9,331 nt of DNA from Holophagaceae bacterium (GTDB lineage: Bacteria; Acidobacteriota; Holophagae; Holophagales; Holophagaceae): the NCBI GenBank assembly GCA_025355915.1, contig JANXYT010000415.1, positions 1 through 9,331 of the forward strand, in the 5' to 3' direction. Made by a program: the position numbers and the translations under genes. Of the stretch, positions 6,454 to 9,331 are shown one piece after another (within the stretch, counting starts at the first letter, position 1; the number at the start of each line of letters is the position of its first letter). The notes beneath the pieces are model-generated. The model did not search any database and was not told where the DNA came from. It saw only the letters and a program-made list of their open reading frames with translations.

Positions 6454-6750
6454 ATGAACAAGGCTGAATTGGTCAGCGCCGTCGCCGACAAGGCCGGTAT
6501 CACCAAGGCCCAGGCCGCTGCCGCCCTGGATCAAGTTCTCGGTGGCGTCGCCGCCGCCCTGCGCGGTGGAGACAAGGTCACCCTCGTGGGCTTCGGCACC
6601 TTCTCCGTCGCCAACCGCGGTGCCCGAACTGGCCGGAATCCCCGCGACAACAAGCCCATCAAGATCGCTGCCAAGAAGGTCGCGAAGTTTAAGCCCGGCA
6701 AGAAACTCGCTGATGAAGTCAACGGCAAGGGCGGCAAGAAGCGTAAGTAG
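6454..6750 (+). CDS. hup: HU-family DNA-binding protein
   Basis: A 98-residue histone-like protein that binds and bends DNA as a dimer in the nucleoid. The sequence is typical: MNKAELVSAVADKAGITKAQA at the N-terminus, GGDKVTLVGFGTFSV, then the arm signature ANRGARTGRNPRD with the conserved NP that intercalates into DNA, then IKIAAKKVAKFKPGKKL. The last residues (KGGKKRK) form a short basic tail beyond the usual end near residue 90. GGAGG at 6444-6448 sits 5 nt before the ATG. It stands alone, with a long leader upstream and a strong terminator downstream. HU against IHF subunit cannot be separated with certainty, but the ELVSAVA/ITK start and its single-gene setting favour HU. Confidence 0.96.
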   Translation: MNKAELVSAVADKAGITKAQAAAALDQVLGGVAAALRGGDKVTLVGFGTFSVANRGARTGRNPRDNKPIKIAAKKVAKFKPGKKLADEVNGKGGKKRK

Positions 6751-6759
6751 GATCTAACT

Positions 6760-6778
6760 GTCCGGCGGCCTGCCGGAC
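6760..6778 (+). repeat. Hairpin just after the HU stop
   Basis: GTCCGGC (6760-6766) and GCCGGAC (6772-6778) form a perfect 7-bp stem with a 5-nt loop, starting 10 nt after the stop codon. No T-run follows; it precedes the stronger terminator at 6789 and may protect the mRNA 3' end. Confidence 0.5.
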
Positions 6779-6788
6779 TTCAGGATTG

Positions 6789-6819
6789 ACGGGGCCTGTT
6801 TCGACAGGTCCCGTTCTTT
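6789..6819 (+). terminator. Rho-independent terminator of the HU gene
   Basis: ACGGGGCCTGT (6789-6799) pairs with ACAGGTCCCGT (6804-6814) over 11 bp with one G-U, closed by a TTCG tetraloop and followed by TCTTT. It lies 38 nt past the HU stop and is the clearest intrinsic terminator in the window. Confidence 0.85.
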
Positions 6820-7012
6820 GTCAGCACTGCTTTTTTATCAGTTAATGCCAGAAGATCACTGAAACCCTAGAATCAGGCCATCAGTGGCTCTCCGCTTAAC
6901 GCATTCTCGAAAACCGCCGTCCCATTGAGAATGAGGCGGATACCCGACAGGCATTCCGCAATTCAGGCTCTCCTGTCAGACATCCGATGAAGGGGCATTC
7001 GACGAGGTCCCC

Positions 7013-7651
7013 ATGTCCGACGAAGCAGTTGGCCCCAAGAAACGCCCCATGAAACTCATCATCCTCATCGTGGCCGCCCTGGTGGTGCTCGGTGCCGGTG
7101 GGGTGGGCGCCAAGTGGTTCCTGAAGAGGCGGGCAGCCGCGAAGGCCGCGGCGGCCGAGCAGCTCAAGGCCCAGCCCCAGGAGGGACCCGCCCTGGAGGG
7201 ATCGACTCAGGGTGAGGAAGACTCTGAGGATTGTGGAGACAGCGGTGAGAAGAAGGAAGGGGGGGGACACGGCGGCGCAGAGGCCTCACCGGTCATGGTA
7301 TTGACCCGCACGGTGAACCTGACCGGGCCCCGGCGAAATGCCTTCCTCCGGTGCGAGCTGAACATCCTCTTCTGCGATGTCGAGCTGGGCAAGCTGGTGG
7401 CCGGTGACAAGCCCTCGGCGGAAAAGAGTCTCATCCAGTCCATCGCGTTGGGCACCCTGTCGGGCAAGACTGTGGAGGAGGCCTCCGATGCCGAATCCCG
7501 CGAGGCCCTGCGGAAGGAGATCCGGGACAAGCTGAACGATCAGTTCAAGCCTCATCCCCTGAAGGCCGGCGAAAAGGAAGATCCGAAGCACAAGAAGTCC
7601 AAACGGCCCATCAAGAGCGTGCTCATCGTGGACTGGGCCATCCAGCAATAG
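7013..7651 (+). CDS. fliL: Flagellar basal body-associated protein FliL
   Basis: A 212-residue inner-membrane protein of the FliL family, which surrounds the stator units of the flagellar motor and affects torque and swarming. A short cytoplasmic N-terminus with KKRPMK precedes one membrane segment (about 14-36). A low-complexity Ala/Glu/Gly linker runs to about residue 92. The periplasmic domain (94-212) shows VLTRTVNLTG, FLRCELNILFCDVELGKL, the helix SLIQSIALGTLSGKTVEEAS, EALRKEIRDKLND and the last strand SVLIVDWAIQQ, which match the family. A lysine-rich insert (183-199) precedes the final strand. GAGG at 7004-7007 is 5 nt before the ATG. The 193 bases after the HU terminator hold no gene, and I found no clear sigma-28 or sigma-54 promoter there. 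It is followed by fliN; no fliM lies between them. Confidence 0.88.
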   Translation: MSDEAVGPKKRPMKLIILIVAALVVLGAGGVGAKWFLKRRAAAKAAAAEQLKAQPQEGPALEGSTQGEEDSEDCGDSGEKKEGGGHGGAEASPVMVLTRTVNLTGPRRNAFLRCELNILFCDVELGKLVAGDKPSAEKSLIQSIALGTLSGKTVEEASDAESREALRKEIRDKLNDQFKPHPLKAGEKEDPKHKKSKRPIKSVLIVDWAIQQ

Positions 7652-7658
7652 GGGCACT

Positions 7659-7693
7659 CCCTGGCACGGCCGTTGCCGTGTGTGGAGCCAGGG
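7659..7693 (+). repeat. Strong hairpin between fliL and fliN
   Basis: CCCTGGC (7659-7665) pairs with GCCAGGG (7687-7693), and stacked inside, ACGGC (7666-7670) pairs with GCCGT (7675-7679) around loop CGTT. That is 12 bp interrupted by a 7-nt bulge on one side. It ends 31 nt before the fliN start. There is no T-run, so it may set mRNA stability or relative expression rather than terminate. Confidence 0.6.
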
Positions 7694-7715
7694 TCCATGC
7701 TATGACAGGACCATC

Positions 7716-7720
7716 GGGAG
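7716..7720 (+). promoter_or_regulatory. Ribosome binding site deciding the fliN start
   Basis: GGGAG lies 4 nt before the ATG at 7725. The alternative in-frame GTG at 7680 falls inside the hairpin at 7659-7693 and has no such site, so 7725 is preferred. Confidence 0.65.
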
Positions 7721-7724
7721 AGAC

Positions 7725-8033
7725 ATGGCCATCAAGCGGGGAGACCGGATCGAAACCGGCCGCGAGCTCAGCTTCGAGCAGGTGGTGACTGAGGTCATGC
7801 CCTTCATCGATACCCCCCTCAAGCTGGAGATCCAGCTGGGCCAGGCTCGCCTGACCATCCGGGACCTGTTGGACCTGGAACCCGGTTCCCTGGTGGAGCT
7901 CAAAAAGAGCGCCGGAGAACCCATGGACGTGCTCTGCAAGGATCGCGTGCTGCTCCGGGGCGAAGTGACGGTGCTGGAGGACAGCCTCGGTCTCCGGGTC
8001 ACCGAGATCATCGACTCCGACCGCAAGGTCTGA
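7725..8033 (+). CDS. fliN: Flagellar motor switch protein FliN (SpoA domain)
   Basis: A 102-residue protein of the FliN/SpoA family, part of the C-ring switch complex that sets motor rotation and binds export components. Nearly the whole protein is the SpoA domain (about 27-97): DTPLKLEIQLGQARLTIRDL, LDLEPGSLVELKKSAGEPMDVL, then RVLLRGEVTVLEDSLGLRVTEII. It lacks the long N-terminal extension seen in many FliN proteins, so it is a minimal form. The preceding fliL supports a flagellar rather than a type III secretion SctQ role. FliM, the usual partner, is not adjacent and neither are fliO/P/Q/R. It lies 73 nt after fliL and is probably co-transcribed with it, subject to the intergenic hairpin. 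Confidence 0.88.
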   Translation: MAIKRGDRIETGRELSFEQVVTEVMPFIDTPLKLEIQLGQARLTIRDLLDLEPGSLVELKKSAGEPMDVLCKDRVLLRGEVTVLEDSLGLRVTEIIDSDRKV

Positions 8034-8039
8034 TGCTCT

Positions 8040-8071
8040 CCGGGGGTCCCGCGCGGCGCGCGCACCCCCGG
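8040..8071 (+). terminator. GC-rich hairpin after fliN
   Basis: CCGGGGGT (8040-8047) pairs perfectly with ACCCCCGG (8064-8071), with GCGCG (8051-8055) and CGCGC (8059-8063) pairing inside. It begins 7 nt past the fliN stop. No T-run follows, so it is a strong 3' hairpin but not a canonical intrinsic terminator; transcription may continue into the thiD-like gene. Confidence 0.45.
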
Positions 8072-8139
8072 CCCCCCGCGCCCTGCCCTGCCGGGCCGGG
8101 CTTCGCTTGATCCCATCTTGTGGCATCCTGGGAGTTCCC

Positions 8140-8973
8140 ATGGATGCCACCCGCCCAAGCGCCCCGCCGCTCGCCCTCTGTCTGGGTGGGATGGATCCGT
8201 CCGGTGGCGCCGGCCTTCTCAGGGACACCGTGACCCTGGCGGAATTGGGATGCCAGGCCATGGCCGTGAGCCTGGCTGAAACCCTCCAGAACGGCTTGGC
8301 CTGCACCCGCATCGATCCTCCGGCCATGGATCCCGTCCTGCGGGTGGAAGCCCTCGCCCCGCATCTGGTCGGCCGGTGGGGGGTGAAGCTCAGCCTCTGC
8401 GCCCTCGAGGCGAAGGATTTCCGCCGCCTTTGCGCCACGCTGCGGCACCTAGCCCCGCCCCTCCGGATCTGGGACCCGATCCTCGCGCCGAGCGCAGGCG
8501 TGGGCCTGCATGACGGCGCGGATCTCCGGCGCATGGCGACGGATCTCCTGCCCATGGGCGGCTGGGTGGTGAGCCCTAACCGCGGGGAGGCCGCCGCCTT
8601 TGCGGGTCTGCCCCCTGAAGCGATCCGCAGCGCCACCGCGGAGGCGCTTACCACCCCCTGGCTAGAGGCCGGTGCCGCGGCCGTCTGGCTCAAGGGCGGC
8701 CATGCCGCGGGTGACCAGGTGCAGGATATCTGGGTGACCCGGGAAGGCGTCCATCCGCTGGAGGCGGCGCCCAGGCTCCCGGGCGAACGCCGGGGCACTG
8801 GCTGCCTCCTGTCAGCCACTTGGCTGGGGCTGCGCCTTCGGGGCATGGAGGATCGCCAGGCCGCCCTGGAATCCGCGCACAGGCTGAGGAATCGCTGGAA
8901 GCTCGCCTTTTCGCCCGGGGGCGCCGGCCGGGCCATGTTCGAGCCGCTTCCGGCCCTCCAGGAGATCCCGTGA
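8140..8973 (+). CDS. thiD: Hydroxymethylpyrimidine/phosphomethylpyrimidine kinase (ThiD-like)
   Basis: A 277-residue protein of the ribokinase-fold ThiD family, which phosphorylates HMP and HMP-P for thiamin biosynthesis in the cytoplasm. Visible motifs: GGMDPSGGAGLLRD (16-29), ETLQN (47-51, the family's T-x-QN), WDPILAPSAG (111-120, the DPVm segment), VVSPNRGEAAAFAG (143-156), LKGGH (184-188) followed by D196, and the C-terminal GTGCLLS, with GTGC at 219-222 forming the anion hole and catalytic site. The substrate-side residues diverge from well-studied enzymes (for example AGSDSSGG is GGMDPSGG and HTHGTGC is ERRGTGC), so exact substrate range is uncertain. GGGAG (8130-8134) lies 5 nt before the ATG; the in-frame TTG at 8107 lacks support. 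No other thiamin gene is visible, and the stop overlaps the next ORF by 4 nt. Confidence 0.86.
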   Translation: MDATRPSAPPLALCLGGMDPSGGAGLLRDTVTLAELGCQAMAVSLAETLQNGLACTRIDPPAMDPVLRVEALAPHLVGRWGVKLSLCALEAKDFRRLCATLRHLAPPLRIWDPILAPSAGVGLHDGADLRRMATDLLPMGGWVVSPNRGEAAAFAGLPPEAIRSATAEALTTPWLEAGAAAVWLKGGHAAGDQVQDIWVTREGVHPLEAAPRLPGERRGTGCLLSATWLGLRLRGMEDRQAALESAHRLRNRWKLAFSPGGAGRAMFEPLPALQEIP

Positions 8974-9331
8974 CCTGGAAGGAGGGGCGTGGTTTCCTGC
9001 TGCGTTCTGCCCCGGACGGCCCGTGGGCCGGATGGGCCGGATCCCGCTTCCTGGAAGAGGGCTTGGCCTCGATCCATGCGGCCCCGGGCAGGGCCCTGGC
9101 CCGGCTGATGGGTCTGGCCTCCCTGCTCCCGGGGGGCTTCGGCCTGATCTGGGACCATCCACCCGCATGGATGCTGGCCCTGCCCAGTGAATCCCGCCAG
9201 GGCTGGTGGGAGGCCATCACTGCCGTCCCCCGCCTGAGCCTCCACCTGGGGCCCGAGGCCGCCCAGCACCTGCCTGGCGGTGCCTTCAGGGGCTGGGTGC
9301 ATGCTCCGGAGGTGCCTGAGGGAACCGTCGG
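8970..9331 (+). CDS. Unrecognised protein, translationally coupled to the thiD-like gene, 3' partial
   Basis: A GTG at 8970 overlaps the thiD-like stop as GTGA, with AGGAG at 8960-8964 five bases upstream. The frame stays open for 120 codons to the window end. The translation starts (M)TWKEGRGFLLRSAPDGPW and is rich in Gly, Ala, Leu, Pro and Trp. There is no signal peptide, membrane segment or catalytic motif I can name. Base use matches the gene upstream (third positions G/C-rich), which supports coding. The coupling suggests joint expression with the kinase, but no function can be given. A long minus-strand ORF over the same bases is judged a shadow. Confidence 0.65.
   Translation, partial: MTWKEGRGFLLRSAPDGPWAGWAGSRFLEEGLASIHAAPGRALARLMGLASLLPGGFGLIWDHPPAWMLALPSESRQGWWEAITAVPRLSLHLGPEAAQHLPGGAFRGWVHAPEVPEGTV

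Noticed and set aside
7623..9302. 559-codon open frame on the minus strand
   Set aside because: It overlaps fliN, the thiD-like gene and the coupled ORF, which have recognised motifs and ribosome sites; its translation has no recognisable domain and is the low-complexity Arg/Pro/Ser/Gly type of a GC-rich shadow frame.

Overview
The window is GC-rich, gene-dense bacterial DNA. The mix of a DUF4388 protein with winged-helix and TPR-like parts, flagellar fliL/fliN, and a polyglycine-linked Ig-repeat lipoprotein ending in an FGE-sulfatase-like domain suggests Acidobacteriota, perhaps the Holophaga/Geothrix group. That placement is inference from gene content and composition; no marker gene was compared.

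Layout. (1) 1-1573, plus strand: the 3' part of a DUF4388 cytoplasmic protein, then 25 nt later a secreted coiled-coil protein with a TonB-C-like domain; probably one operon. (2) 1574-1787: a convergent gap holding three hairpins. (3) 1788-4895, minus: a 1035-residue lipoprotein with a polyglycine linker, eight Ig-like or other beta-sandwich domains (three are about 255-bp tandem repeats) and a C-terminal FGE/SUMF1-fold domain lacking the catalytic cysteines. (4) 4896-5310: an unusually AT-rich upstream region, then a cluster of inverted repeats. (5) 5311-6102, minus: truA. (6) 6103-6453: a divergent control region with several palindromes, one lying between possible -35 and -10 boxes of the next gene. 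(7) 6454-6750, plus: an HU-family DNA-binding protein with a clear intrinsic terminator. (8) 7013-8033, plus: fliL and a short fliN with a strong hairpin between them and no fliM. (9) 8140-9331, plus: a ThiD-like kinase and, overlapping its stop by 4 nt, an unrecognised ORF that runs off the window.

How the parts relate. fliL and fliN are motor/switch components of the flagellum. ThiD and the ORF after it look translationally coupled. truA and hup are divergent housekeeping genes. The lipoprotein is the most accessory-looking gene: repetitive, surface-directed, and preceded by AT-rich DNA. I found no RNA genes, CRISPR array, insertion sequence or reverse transcriptase. The best candidates for something undescribed are the Ig/FGE-like surface protein, the inverted-repeat cluster at 5098-5230, and the palindrome in the putative HU promoter; none is shown to be a new system.
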